This document shows, one piece after another, positions 26,434 through 37,385 of a stretch of DNA of 64,000 nt (its first letter is position 1; the number at the start of each line of letters is the position of its first letter). Origin of the DNA: Bin87 sp965204395 (lineage in GTDB: Bacteria > Chloroflexota > Dehalococcoidia > Lucifugimonadales > UBA3495); NCBI GenBank assembly GCA_965204395.1, contig OZ241987.1, positions 2,976,001-3,040,000 of the forward strand, written 5' to 3'. The notes beneath the pieces were generated by a model, which was not told where the DNA came from, did not search any database, and was given only the letters and a program-made list of their open reading frames with translations. Made by a program: the position numbers and the translations under genes.

Positions 26434-26518
26434 CCACCAGCGCAAATTCCCCGCCGGGGCAAATCCACCAACCCGCGGGCAGGCGAAACCGACAAGGAGC
26501 AAGGAGTAACTCCCAACC

Positions 26519-27703
<1,185 letters not shown>

Positions 27704-27707
27704 CTTT

Positions 27708-27878
27708 ATGGCTCGCAAGTCCACCGACGCGCGGCAGATCATCACGCTGCAATGCACCGATTGCCGAGAGCGCAACTACTCCACCATCAAAAACCGGCGC
27801 AGCCACACCAGCCGGATGGAACTGCGCAAGTACTGTAGCCGTTGCCGCGGCCACATCGTACACCGTGAAGTGAGGTAA
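27708..27878 (+). CDS. rpmG: 50S ribosomal protein L33
   Basis: A 56-residue protein with two cysteine pairs (CTDC and CSRC) that form a zinc ribbon, and the NYSTIKNRR segment typical of L33. It begins 4 bases after tuf and ends 6 bases before secE. Confidence 0.93.
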   Translation: MARKSTDARQIITLQCTDCRERNYSTIKNRRSHTSRMELRKYCSRCRGHIVHREVR

Positions 27879-27884
27879 CCGGCT

Positions 27885-28136
27885 GTGGCCCGCGCATCAG
27901 CCAGACGACCTACCCCGATCTCTCCCCGCTCCGTGGGGAGGGTCGGGCCCATCGGGTTCCTGCGCGAAACCGTCTCCGAACTGCGCAAGTCGGTATGGCC
28001 CAGCAAGGAGGAGACGGCCCGTCTTACCGTGATCGTGCTGGTGCTAGCCGTCATCATGGGCTTCTTCCTGGGGTTGCTGGACCGGGTATTCGCCGAGCTT
28101 TTCACCCGGGTGATACTCAATCCCAACCTCTTCTAA
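27885..28136 (+). CDS. secE: Preprotein translocase subunit SecE
   Basis: An 83-residue protein with GTG start, a basic cytoplasmic N terminus, the amphipathic FLRETVSELRKSVWPSKEE helix (conserved RKVxWP-type motif) and one membrane helix near residues 48-68. SecE braces SecY in the membrane. Position between rpmG and nusG is universal. Confidence 0.93.
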   Translation: MARASARRPTPISPRSVGRVGPIGFLRETVSELRKSVWPSKEETARLTVIVLVLAVIMGFFLGLLDRVFAELFTRVILNPNLF

Positions 28137-28275
28137 AGAGGGTGCAGGCGCAGGCGACGGCCTCGGATCAGCGCGTGCGGAACGCCGGCGCTCTTTGTGA
28201 ATCGGCGTAGCCACGCCGTGAATCGGCTGCCGGCGCGTAACCCTCTTATCAACTCGACCAATCCACAGGCTCGTT

Positions 28276-28839
28276 ATGACCACATTGCACCCCTCTGCTG
28301 ACCTCCGCTGGTATATCGTTCACACCTATACCGGCCAGGAGGACATGGTCAAGCGCAACCTGGACCTGCGTCGCCATAGCTTCGGCATGCTGGACCGGAT
28401 TGCGCGGGTCGAGGTTCCATCCGAAGACGAGATTATCCGCAACAAGGGCGAGCGCACCTCCCAGCGCCGCAAGTTGTTCCCCGGCTACATCCTAGTCCAG
28501 ATGATCATGGACGACGAGGCCTGGTTCCTTGTCAGGAACACCACCGGCGTCACCGGCTTCATCTCCGCCGAGGAAGAGGGCGGCGACCGCCCCAGGCCCG
28601 TGCCCCTCGACGACCGCGAGGTGGACGAGATCCTGGACCGCGTGGCCTCTGGAGAACCCCGCGCCGTCATCGGAATGAACCAGGGCGATATGGTCCGAAT
28701 TTCCGAGGGCCCCTTCGCCGACATGCTGGGCAGGGTCGAAGAGGTTGACGAACACCGCGGGCAGGTCAAGGTGCTCATCTCCGTGTTCGGACGCGAAACC
28801 CCTGTGGAACTGGACTTCATGCAGGTGGAAAAGGTCTGA
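28276..28839 (+). CDS. nusG: Transcription termination/antitermination protein NusG
   Basis: A 187-residue protein with an N-terminal NGN domain (WYIVHTYTGQEDMVKRNL, FPGYILVQM) that binds RNA polymerase and a C-terminal KOW domain (GDMVRISEGPFADMLGRVEE). A 139-bp gap separates it from secE. Confidence 0.95.
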   Translation: MTTLHPSADLRWYIVHTYTGQEDMVKRNLDLRRHSFGMLDRIARVEVPSEDEIIRNKGERTSQRRKLFPGYILVQMIMDDEAWFLVRNTTGVTGFISAEEEGGDRPRPVPLDDREVDEILDRVASGEPRAVIGMNQGDMVRISEGPFADMLGRVEEVDEHRGQVKVLISVFGRETPVELDFMQVEKV

Positions 28840-28900
28840 TCCCCTGTACCCTAATCTGGCTCCCGACCGGCGTCGGGAATCGTGACATTGGAGGCCTTTA

Positions 28901-29329
28901 GTGGCTAAGAAAGTAATGGCAGTGATCAAACTGCAATTGGAAGCGGGCAAGGCCACTCCCGCGCCGCCTGTCGGCCCCGCGTTGGGTCAGCACGGCGTCA
29001 ACATCATGGCCTTCGTCAAGGAATACAACGAACGCACCGGCAGCCAGGCCGGCACCATCGTTCCCGTGCACCTCACCGTGTACCAGGATCGTTCCTTCAC
29101 CTTCGTCACCCGCACTCCTCCCGCGTCCGACCTGCTCCGACGGGCCGCCGGCATCGAAAAGGGCCAGGGCGACGCCCGCGCGCCCATTGGTGTTGCCATC
29201 GACAGCGAGGTGTTGCGCAGCATCGCCGAGGAAAAGATGAAGGACCTCAACGCCAACTCGGTCGAGCAGGCCATGAATATTATCGCCGGCACCGCCCGCA
29301 GCATGGGCATCACCGTCGAAGACGACTAG
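28901..29329 (+). CDS. rplK: 50S ribosomal protein L11
   Basis: A 142-residue protein with GTG start. QLEAGKATPAPPVGPALGQHGVNIM is the classic L11 N terminus, and the C-terminal rRNA-binding domain ends GTARSMGITVE. It binds 23S rRNA at the GTPase centre. Stop is TAG. Confidence 0.96.
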   Translation: MAKKVMAVIKLQLEAGKATPAPPVGPALGQHGVNIMAFVKEYNERTGSQAGTIVPVHLTVYQDRSFTFVTRTPPASDLLRRAAGIEKGQGDARAPIGVAIDSEVLRSIAEEKMKDLNANSVEQAMNIIAGTARSMGITVEDD

Positions 29330-29341
29330 CAATCGACTGTC

Positions 29342-29389
29342 CCCTCTCCCTTGATGGGCGGAACGTCCGCCTATGATGGTGGGAGAGGG
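29342..29389 (+). repeat. Hairpin between rplK and rplA
   Basis: CCCTCTCCC and GGGAGAGGG pair over 9 bp around a 30-nt centre that itself contains GGCGGA-ACG-TCCGCC. It resembles a dispersed repeat placed in the operon and could form a leader structure for L1. Confidence 0.5.
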
Positions 29390-29428
29390 CTAGGGTGAGG
29401 GTGATTTTCTTCAAGGGAGAACAGCAAA

Positions 29429-30142
29429 ATGCCGAAACATAGCCGCCGCTACAACGCCGTCGCCGAGCGAGTGCCGGAGGACGCCGTCTATCAACCCCGC
29501 GAGGCCATCGACCTGGTCAAGGAGCTTTCCACGGCCAAGTTCGACGAGACCATGGAGGTGCACCTGCGCACCAACGCCGACGTTCGCCACGCCGAACAGC
29601 AGGTGCGCGGCGTTACCGTCCTGCCCCACGGCCTGGGCAAGGAAACCCGAGTCCTGGTGTTCGCCCAGGGCGAGGCCGTGGACATTGCGCGACAGGCCGG
29701 CGCCGACTACGTGGGCGACGACGACCTCATCGCCCAGATCGAGGGCGGCTGGCTGGAGTTCGACGTCGGACTCGCCATCCCCGAGGTCATGTCCAAAATC
29801 GGCCGGCTCGGTCGCATCCTGGGTCGCCGCGGCCTGATGCCCAACCCCCGCACCGGAACCCTGGTCCCGGCTCGCGACCTCCCCCGCGTGATCCAGGAAT
29901 CCAAGGCCGGACGTCTGGAGTTCCGCACCGACCGCACCGCCATCATCCACGGTCAGTTCGGCAAGTCCTCCTTCGAGACCGACACGCTGATGGACAACTT
30001 GACCGTGTTCATGGACTCCGTGATGCGCGAAAAGCCCGAAGCGGTGAAGGGCGCGTTCATCAAGTCCGCCTACATCACCTCGTCCATGGGCCCCGGCATC
30101 TCCGTGGACGTAGGCATCCTCCAGACCCTGAAACCCGATTAG
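29429..30142 (+). CDS. rplA: 50S ribosomal protein L1
   Basis: A 237-residue L1 protein with the conserved GxxxxxLGRRGLMPNPRTGT segment near residues 130-152 and a FDETMEVHLRTNAD N-terminal domain. It forms the L1 stalk and in many bacteria represses its own operon. The expected rplJ-rplL-rpoB genes do not follow. Confidence 0.96.
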   Translation: MPKHSRRYNAVAERVPEDAVYQPREAIDLVKELSTAKFDETMEVHLRTNADVRHAEQQVRGVTVLPHGLGKETRVLVFAQGEAVDIARQAGADYVGDDDLIAQIEGGWLEFDVGLAIPEVMSKIGRLGRILGRRGLMPNPRTGTLVPARDLPRVIQESKAGRLEFRTDRTAIIHGQFGKSSFETDTLMDNLTVFMDSVMREKPEAVKGAFIKSAYITSSMGPGISVDVGILQTLKPD

Positions 30143-30147
30143 CCCCG

Positions 30148-30672
30148 ATGGCTACCGCGCCAGAGCTGCCGCCGCCAGGCATTCAAAGCCCTGAAGACCG
30201 CTGTCAGATCAGCCTGAGACTCCTCATCCACGCCCGTGAAGAACTGGCAGCGGGCAACCGGCTGCAAGCCGGCGAAAAGGCGTGGGGAGCAGTGGTGCAA
30301 CCGATGAAAGCCATCGCGGAGCAGCGGGGTTGGCCCCATGAGTCCCACCGGGACGTCCGCGAAGTCGTCAGCCAGATTGCGCTCGAATACGGCTTTGACC
30401 ACGATCAGAGTGAAGCGATATCGCAAGCTTACTGGATCGGCCATGAGAACTTTTACGAAAACAAGTACAGCATCGAATCGCTGACCTCAATGATTGAGCG
30501 AGTTGAGGATGTGGCGCCGTACTTGAATCAACTGACCACGGCGTTGCCGCGTCCGTTCGCCATCACCAGCAATGTGCAGTTGAGACGATTGCGCAGGCTC
30601 ACCGGGAACGACAACCTGGAAATCGGCGACACGTCGCCGGTGGGTTTCTCCCTGAACCACCCTCTGCCCTAA
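30148..30672 (+). CDS. PaREP1/HEPN-like protein
   Basis: A 174-residue helical protein starting 5 bases after rplA. It has the pattern LLIHAREELAAGN.LQAGEKAWGAV..MKAIAEQRGWPHESH seen in PaREP1-type HEPN proteins, and a later HENFYENKYS segment. The R-x4-H catalytic motif is not obvious. It may be transcribed with the ribosomal genes by chance of insertion. Confidence 0.6.
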   Translation: MATAPELPPPGIQSPEDRCQISLRLLIHAREELAAGNRLQAGEKAWGAVVQPMKAIAEQRGWPHESHRDVREVVSQIALEYGFDHDQSEAISQAYWIGHENFYENKYSIESLTSMIERVEDVAPYLNQLTTALPRPFAITSNVQLRRLRRLTGNDNLEIGDTSPVGFSLNHPLP

Positions 30673-30946
30673 TTCAAACCGCCGCTGCTGGACACGCAGC
30701 ATATGGGATGAGGATTCAGGCGGTTGATATGCTGGGCGTCGCGCAATGACGCGACACCATTCGCCACTGGCTCTGAGCACCCTTGAAAGCCCTAGTGCCA
30801 AACGTGTGACGCTTACGGAGCATCACTGCCTGGGACTTATAGTAGTGTAATCGCGCGCGCGATCCTGTCGCCACGATCGGCATTATTAACATAAGCAGAT
30901 ATAGGATTTATGATGGTGGCGGATCCGATTTCTGGGAGGTGTGGAA

Positions 30947-31721
30947 ATGGCTCCAGGGCGGACGTATCGTCACGATGTGCGTTGTCCCGATTGCGGTTCC
31001 AATCCGCCGCAGGCGGACGCAAGGACGGGTTTTCCAACGGGAAGCAGGCTTACAGTTGCGGGGATTGTCGGCGGCGTTACGTGCCAGCGGGGGCCTATCG
31101 TCGTCCCGGTTCGGCGGTGAAGGAGCGGGGGATTGAGCTGTACCTGGAGGGCAATACTCTCAGCGGCATTGGTCGGGTGTTGGGGTACGGCGTTCCGGCG
31201 GTGCAGGGCTGGGTCAAAAAAAGGGACGGCAAGCGCGGAACCGTTTACGGGAAAGGGTGGAAGGACGCATCCAGGGCCTGGCGGGGCGCCAGCCGGCTGC
31301 GGTGGTGGCCTGTGACGAGATGTGGACCTATCGGGGAGCCCGGCACGGGGCGGGGAGGGAGGAGTGGTGGATTTGGAAGGCGGTAGTCTCCGAAGCTGAC
31401 GGTCGGCGCTGGGTGGATTTCGAGGTGGGAGATCGTAGTGAAGGGCCATTCCTGCGCTTGTATGCACGGCTCCCGGAAGCGGGGTTGTATCGCAGTGATG
31501 CTTATTCGGTATACCTGGGGTGGTTTCCGCCGGAGCGCCATGTCATCGGCAAGGGTGGGGCGGTGAACTGGAATGAAGGACTGCACTCGGTATGGCGGGG
31601 CAAGTTGCGTCGGTTGATGCGGCGGACCAAGGGATACACCAAAAGCATTGAAATGCTGGTCTATTCCCTGGCGCTGGTCTGCTGGCAAGGATGGCTAAAT
31701 TCCATTTCCCGCGCACGTTAA
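30947..31721 (+). pseudogene. IS1-family transposase genes (InsA-InsB), frameshifted
   Basis: The N-terminal zinc finger opens in one frame (CPDCGSN) and continues in another (NGKQAYSCGDC); a 14-nt insertion at 31004-31017 (CCGCCGCAGGCGGA) accounts for the shift. InsA then runs through an HTH region to A7G at 31216-31223, where a normal programmed -1 shift leads to InsB (DEMWTYRG, FEVGDRSEGPF, YRSDAYSVY, then NWNEGLHSVWRGKLRRL), the DDE core of IS1. Only the early insertion disables it. Confidence 0.75.
31216..31223 (+). promoter_or_regulatory. A7G slippery site for -1 frameshifting in IS1
   Basis: AAAAAAAG lies where the InsA frame must shift back one base to give the InsB frame, as with the A-rich slip site of IS1. 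Confidence 0.65.
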
Positions 31722-31778
31722 CAACACCCCACGGTTAGCGTGTCCTCGCTGACGGCGACTGTTGTTGCCCGCGGCGGT

Positions 31779-32015
31779 TCAACCATTGAAGTGATCATGC
31801 CAAGCCTCTAATAATAGCTTTTGTTTGGCCTCTACGATCTTATAGATGCGGAGCAACTCTCCTCTGCCGAGGTTGCCACTATCCGCAAACCTCGTCGGAC
31901 CTAGCGAGAACTTAGCGAAACCGGCGTCATGTTCCACATACACATGTGGCTTCTCGTCTCTGTTGTCGGAAACGAAGTAAAATCGGAACTCATCCTCTCT
32001 GATTGCTGTTGGCAT
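31779..32015 (-). CDS. DUF4160 domain protein
   Basis: A 78-residue protein from ATG 32015 with FRFYFVSDNRDEKPHVYVEHD, the typical DUF4160 core, and KIVEAKQKLLLEAWHDHF at the end. Such proteins are usually paired with a DUF2442 protein in a toxin-antitoxin-like unit; no such partner is seen here. Confidence 0.75.
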   Translation of the reverse strand: MPTAIREDEFRFYFVSDNRDEKPHVYVEHDAGFAKFSLGPTRFADSGNLGRGELLRIYKIVEAKQKLLLEAWHDHFNG

Positions 32016-32038
32016 CGCCCTACACCACAGATCGGTTG

Positions 32039-35000
32039 TCAGCCGACCACCAACTGCAAAATCGCGCCGATCCGACGCGCGGTGTCGGGGAAATGCTGCA
32101 CCTCCGCTGCCAGCAGCGGGCGACCTACCACCTTGCTCTCCCGGTACGACAACCACTTTTTTGGGGACCTGGTAGCCGCCAAGCTGGTAATCCCAAACGG
32201 CGGCGGGAACGTTGCGTCAGTAAGCTCGCTCGTTCAGGTACACATCAAACGTCGTATCGCCCAGCGTCGGTACGGCGTCGCGCAGCGCGGCCCGCTCGGC
32301 GCCGGTGTAGCCATGCTCCACCGCTCGCCCCTGGCCGGGCATCACCGCATTGCCCGTCCCGAAGTGGCCCCAGCTGGCGGACACCGCGAAGTCCTCGCCG
32401 GCCATGTTGCCGCCGTCCGGGGTCGCGGGCATGGCGATGGATGCCAACTCCGGCCGCAGCCCCCCGGTGGTCACGCCGGCGACAGCCGTGCCGGAGTCCA
32501 GCAGCGCCACCAGCTCCCGGCTCCGGGCTACCGATGCGGCCAGCGCATCTGCTGCGCCTTCTGGATTGCCATCCGGCCAGTCCGGCAGTGGAATGCGCGG
32601 CCAATCGATCCGCAGCGCACCGGCGTTGGCGACGCGGTAGGAGGGATCATGCAGCGTGGCGACGACGTGGTGGAACAGGTCCTCAACGTCCAGCCCCAGG
32701 CGATCCAGATAGCGCTGAGCTGATAGCGACAAGTTGGGACGATGGTGCGTGGCGATTTCGTTGACTCCCAAACCATCATCCCGCAACCAAGCGGGGAAAA
32801 AGTGAGATCGCCCGTTGCCAACGTAACCGGCTAGATCACGAACCAAAGTGCCTCGAGAAAATGTTTCCCTCGATTCGCGGTGCCGAGCTTCTATCCATAG
32901 ATTCCTGCCGAAGACGTGGGGTAGGTATTCTGGACGTAGTCGGTCAAGCAACCCATGATCAGCCTCCCAATATAGCCATCTGATGTCGAAAGGACGATAT
33001 GCGTACCGTATGTAACCCTTCTCATCTGATGGTCCGGCAGAGATTAAAGCATCACGCACTTTCCGCGCGTCAAAGTGCGCCGAAGTTTTCATCACGGCCG
33101 GATAACGGCGAGCGATTTCTTCATGCGTGAGATCAGCATCGAAGTACTCGCCAACGCGCGTTCTGAGACGGTCCAGGTCGATATCATCCAAAAAAGTATC
33201 CCGGCCGCTTGTTGCGCCTAGAAATGAAGTTGGGAACAAATCGTGGAGCGCCAGCCACTCTTGCCAGCCGTCGCTCACCGACAGTTCGGCGAAAGGCAAT
33301 CCCAGCGACAGCAACGGCGAGACCCCGCCGTACAGGCTATCCGGCTCACTCTCCGCCGTTTCCACCGGCTTGTCGTGCTTGGACTGACCCCACAGGTGCC
33401 GGAAGTCCACCTGTTGCGCTGCTACATGGCACGTGCTACGCACCAGTGTGGCAATGGCGGTGCCTACCTGGATCCCTACCGGATCGTCCGGCGTGGAGAA
33501 GATGCTGGGGTCGGGCGCACCATCCGGCGTCGTCTTGCCGGTCTTGTATTTGTCCCCGTTGAGACAGTCAATGCGGACGATGTCGAAGGCATCCAAATAG
33601 CGCTCGCGCATCCCGGTGAATGACAGCCCGTCCAGCCACGAATAGTTGGAGATGAAGCAGACTACGCCCTGGCCGGTCTTCTCGGCGATGCGTCGCTCCG
33701 CCATGCGGAAGAAACGCACGTAGAGATCGTTCAGTCCCTGCCCTTCTGGGCGGCGCACCTGCTTCGTGGTGCGGTAGGCTTCAGACAGTTCCCGCTCCTC
33801 GTCCACGGCCATGCCGGCGAAACCATTGTAGGGCGGGTTGCCCAGGATCACCAGCACCGGCGTGTCCTGCTTCACTCGCTCAGCACGGTCGCGCTCCTCC
33901 TCAAGCTCTGGGAAGGGCAGTGGCTTCTGCACCGTGGGCTCCCAGCCGGTCAGCGCGTTGGTCAGGAAGACGCCGGCCCGCTCGCTGCCGTCATCGGACA
34001 GGGGCGCATCGAGTTCCTGCATGGTGAGGCCGACCTGCAGATGGGCAACCACGTATGGCGCCGGCATGATCTCGAAGCCGAACACTCGCTGGGTGGCAGC
34101 CTGCCTCACCCGCGCGCCGCCCAATGCCCCCATGCCGCTACCCTCCAAGTTCGAGGAGATGCGGCGCAACACCTCGGCCAGGTACGCGCCGGTCCCGCAG
34201 CAGGGGTCCAGCACGTAAACGTTCTCGGCAGCCAGACCATCAGCAATGTCCAAGTCATCCTTCAGCGCGTGGTCCACCCGCGCCACCATGTAACGGACGA
34301 CCTCGGTGGGCGTGTACCAGACGCCCAGCTGCTTGCGGAGTTCGGGATCGAAAGCCTGGAGGAAGGGCTCGTAGAAGTAGGGCACGGCTTCGCCCTCGTC
34401 GAACCTGGCGAAAAAGGCCTCCCGGTCCACGCGGTTCAGCGCGGCCGCTGTCCAGTCCAACACCTCGACCAATCCCAGTGACTGCAACCGGCCCGGGTCA
34501 GACAGCTGTTGGAAAAGTGCACGCAACAGGGGCACTCTCAGGTGCCAGACCGCGGTGCGCCAGTCGAACGAGCCGTTCGGAGACAACTCCTGCCGTGCCC
34601 AGAGCACCCACGCGGAGAAGATCCCGTAGAAGAGGGTCTGCACCAGGGTGGACCGGAAAAAGTCAGCGCCCCTGTCACCCTCGAAGCGCACTCCCAGGGA
34701 TTCCTCCAAGGCAGAGCGCACCATGTCGAGAGACGTCGTGTCGCCGGCAGCTTCGACACGCGCCAGGCCATCCCGCGCATAGGACGCCAACAACCAGGCC
34801 AGATCCTTGGGCTCGGTCAGCGAGGCTGAGTGGGACAGCACCGGCCCAGATACTCGCCCAATCCGGGGCCGACCTCGTTGGAAAGGGCTCGCGGTCTCTC
34901 CAATTTCGCGTTGAACTTCTGCCTCAGAACCCGCTATGCGGAAGGTCTCCAGCCGCACCGGTTGGCCAGCAGCATCCTCGCCCACCAACACAAAGTCCAG

Positions 35001-35372
35001 GGCGTTGGTGACTAGCACCCGCCGGTAGCCATCCCAGTAACGGCTCACCTGGTCGCCGGCCGCGGTGAGCCACGCGTCATCGCCTACTGGCTTGACCTCG
35101 ACCACACCCAGTTCCGGTTTCTGCCCAGTCTTCGGCCGTCCCTTCTGGGCCTAGCGGGTCGAGTACAGACCGAAGTCGGGATGCCCCGCGCCCTGGTCGG
35201 CCAGCTCCTGCACGCAGAACACCTTGGGTTTCAGCGTGCCGCCAACAGCGTTCAGCAGGTTGGCCAGCGGCACATAGAGGGATCGCTCGTCGGTGGCGCC
35301 ACCTGATGCCCTCACCAGACGCAGATCGGTCAAGTAGGACTCAACGGCTTGAGCAAGCTTGCTGTTTGCCAT
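32039..35372 (-). pseudogene. Single-polypeptide restriction-modification enzyme (type ISP/IIG-like), decayed
   Basis: The reconstructed gene codes for about 1100 residues: an N-terminal PD-(D/E)xK nuclease (GHPDFGLY ... VVEVKP), a gamma-class N6-adenine methyltransferase with DPCCGTGAY (motif I) and NPPYNGF (motif IV), and a type ISP-like target-recognition domain. No helicase is present, unlike LlaGI. TAG 35151-35153 cuts the nuclease between its two catalytic strands, TGA 32217-32219 replaces a likely Trp near the C terminus (AY-stop-RNVPAAVWDY), and one extra A in an A6 run (KK-WLSYRE) shifts the end. The long middle frame (32217-35105) could still give a methyltransferase-like protein from an internal start. 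Confidence 0.8.
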
Positions 35373-35382
35373 AGCGGTCGCG

Positions 35383-36258
35383 TTATCCTTCTGAACCGAG
35401 GAGAGCAGCTACCTGTGGACGCAGTTCGCCCATAACCGGCATAAAGTCCGGTAGATCGACTAGCAACGGGCCAAGAGAGTTCTCCCAACCCTTTTCCACA
35501 TCGTCCACTATGCGTGGGTCGAAGAAATCTTCCGGACCTTCGAAATCAACGTTCCGCAGCTTGCACTTGTCATGGAGGCGGGCACGGAAATCAACCAGGT
35601 CCAGTCGGTCCCAGTAATACCCGAGAACTCGCCAAAGGTCGTAATAGTCCCGTGCCCGGTTGCGCGACCAACCCCTGCTTTCCAGGCGCACCACTTGTTG
35701 GCGGGTCGCCCGCAGCTTCTCGGCTACCACCTCCGTTGCGGAATAAACCTGCAATTCCGCTTCCAGCGTCTCACCGTAGTCATGGACCACCCTGCAGCAT
35801 TCCACCGGCCAAAGGATTTGCTCGTCTGCTGTAACCTCGACTTTGATCGAGATATCCGGCCTCGGATGCCGCGGCAACCTGGCACGGATGCGAAACGCCT
35901 CCTGTCCACCGGGATGTGGGCGGCTCTCGACGTACCGTTCGCAGTGCAACTCCACTTGGGCGTATTCTTCAAGCAGTCCACAGGCTCTGTTGCAAGCCTG
36001 GTCGATGGCGTCGCTGATCGCATCGCCCTTTGGAACGCCTTCCAATCCAGAGAAATCCAAGTCCTCCGAAAAACGGTAATCTCCGAAGTAGCACTTCTTG
36101 AGCGCCGTCCCGCCTTTGAACACCAGCGTCTCTCTCAGTTCTGGAACCGCACTGATGCCGGCCAATATCCAGGACAGAAGGTAGTCCCACTCAACGACGT
36201 AGGATTGCAAGCCCGGTTGGCGCCAGGCTTCCTGTAGACGAAGACGCAGGTCCCTCAT
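35383..36258 (-). CDS. AbiEii-type nucleotidyltransferase toxin
   Basis: A 291-residue protein. The start at 36258 overlaps the stop of the antitoxin (ATGA), so it is preferred to the upstream in-frame ATG at 36297. FKGGTALKK (G49-G50) and FSEDLDF (D66, D68) are the nucleotidyltransferase motifs of AbiEii/AbiGii toxins, which block growth by adding nucleotides to tRNA. It ends close to the restriction enzyme gene, making a defence cluster. Confidence 0.85.
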   Translation of the reverse strand: MRDLRLRLQEAWRQPGLQSYVVEWDYLLSWILAGISAVPELRETLVFKGGTALKKCYFGDYRFSEDLDFSGLEGVPKGDAISDAIDQACNRACGLLEEYAQVELHCERYVESRPHPGGQEAFRIRARLPRHPRPDISIKVEVTADEQILWPVECCRVVHDYGETLEAELQVYSATEVVAEKLRATRQQVVRLESRGWSRNRARDYYDLWRVLGYYWDRLDLVDFRARLHDKCKLRNVDFEGPEDFFDPRIVDDVEKGWENSLGPLLVDLPDFMPVMGELRPQVAALLGSEG

Positions 36259-37091
36259 TTGCCCACCATCCCCGGAAGGTTCTCCTGAAGCATCCACCGA
36301 TTGTTATAGGCTCCCTTTCTGGGGCCGGTGGGGTCAAGCTTCCGATGGCCCTTGATGGGAATCGCAGCCAACTCCTCCAGTTGAGGAGCATCGCAGCCAT
36401 GCAACTCTAAGACCCAGCCCGCCCGCTTGGAAACAGCGGGACCCAGCCGCTGGGCGTATTCGGCGATCCGCTGGAGGTCGAGCCGCCCCATCGCCTCTGC
36501 GAAAGCATGGATGACTTCTCCGAAACCACCGCAGTGTTGAGGCATGGCCAGACCATCCAGCAGGGTGCGCTCCAGATCGGTCATTGACACCCGGGCGTCG
36601 CCCACCCAAATTCTCTCGGTGCCAAAGTACCGCTTCGGCTGCACCTGAACAAACCGGTACACCGTGCCGTTCACGGGATAACCGCCCCTGCCACGAGCGC
36701 TGTCCGAGGCTTGCTTTCGCGGTACCGAAGCGTCCGTGGTGGTGAGGACGAACACATGCCGCGGGATCTGCTCCGTCAAACCATGATAGTTCAAGGCCGA
36801 CCAGTGGGAGATCGCCGCAGGCTTGATCAACGCCATGGCTACTTCGAACTCGTGCACTGCTGCTACGCCGGGAACAGGTGAAGACAGTGCATAGAGGCCG
36901 CGACGCAACGGAACGATCCAGTCATTCCGCCTCAGGTGGTGCAGCGACTCGAGGAGGTAGTCATCACTCAGCCCCGCCTTGGGGGCCAGTTCTCTCGCCC
37001 GGTCCGTGTTGAAAATGCGGTCGCCTTCGGAGGCGAGGAGCCTGACCAACTCGATGCCAGCCATAGATCGCTTTGGCTTTGTTGTAGTCAT
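36255..37091 (-). CDS. AbiEi-type antitoxin/transcription regulator
   Basis: A 278-residue protein with an N-terminal winged helix-turn-helix (RELAPKAGLSDDYLLESLHHLRRNDWI) and the RRGLYAL and SALNYHGLTEQIP segments usual in AbiEi, followed by the SMTDLERTLLDGL motif. AbiEi silences AbiEii and represses the operon. Order and 4-bp overlap match type IV toxin-antitoxin pairs. Confidence 0.85.
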   Translation of the reverse strand: MTTTKPKRSMAGIELVRLLASEGDRIFNTDRARELAPKAGLSDDYLLESLHHLRRNDWIVPLRRGLYALSSPVPGVAAVHEFEVAMALIKPAAISHWSALNYHGLTEQIPRHVFVLTTTDASVPRKQASDSARGRGGYPVNGTVYRFVQVQPKRYFGTERIWVGDARVSMTDLERTLLDGLAMPQHCGGFGEVIHAFAEAMGRLDLQRIAEYAQRLGPAVSKRAGWVLELHGCDAPQLEELAAIPIKGHRKLDPTGPRKGAYNNRWMLQENLPGMVGK

Positions 37092-37385
37092 TTGGCCTAA
37101 ATCCTAGGTATTACAACGGCGACCTGATGAGGGTTCCATTGGATGTGCGCCGTCTGCATGGCCTCCCAATGTGGACGCCGACCTCTGGGGGCACCATCCA
37201 GGTCCGCCATACAGCATCGATCGAGTCCTTTATGACCCTTGCTCAATCTAACAACAGCAGACCAGAAGATGACGCATTCCTTCGACCCCCAACCGCGTGA
37301 TCGCGTAGCCGGTATCCTAAAGGCAGCCCAAAGGGAATGCCGCCGAAGAATCAGCGAGTCAGTGTAGACCCCTTCATCCGCGCTT
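37092..37385. other. Short gap upstream of abiE genes
   Basis: About 290 bases without a recognisable gene; likely holds the promoter of the abiE operon, but no clear boxes were picked. Confidence 0.4.
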
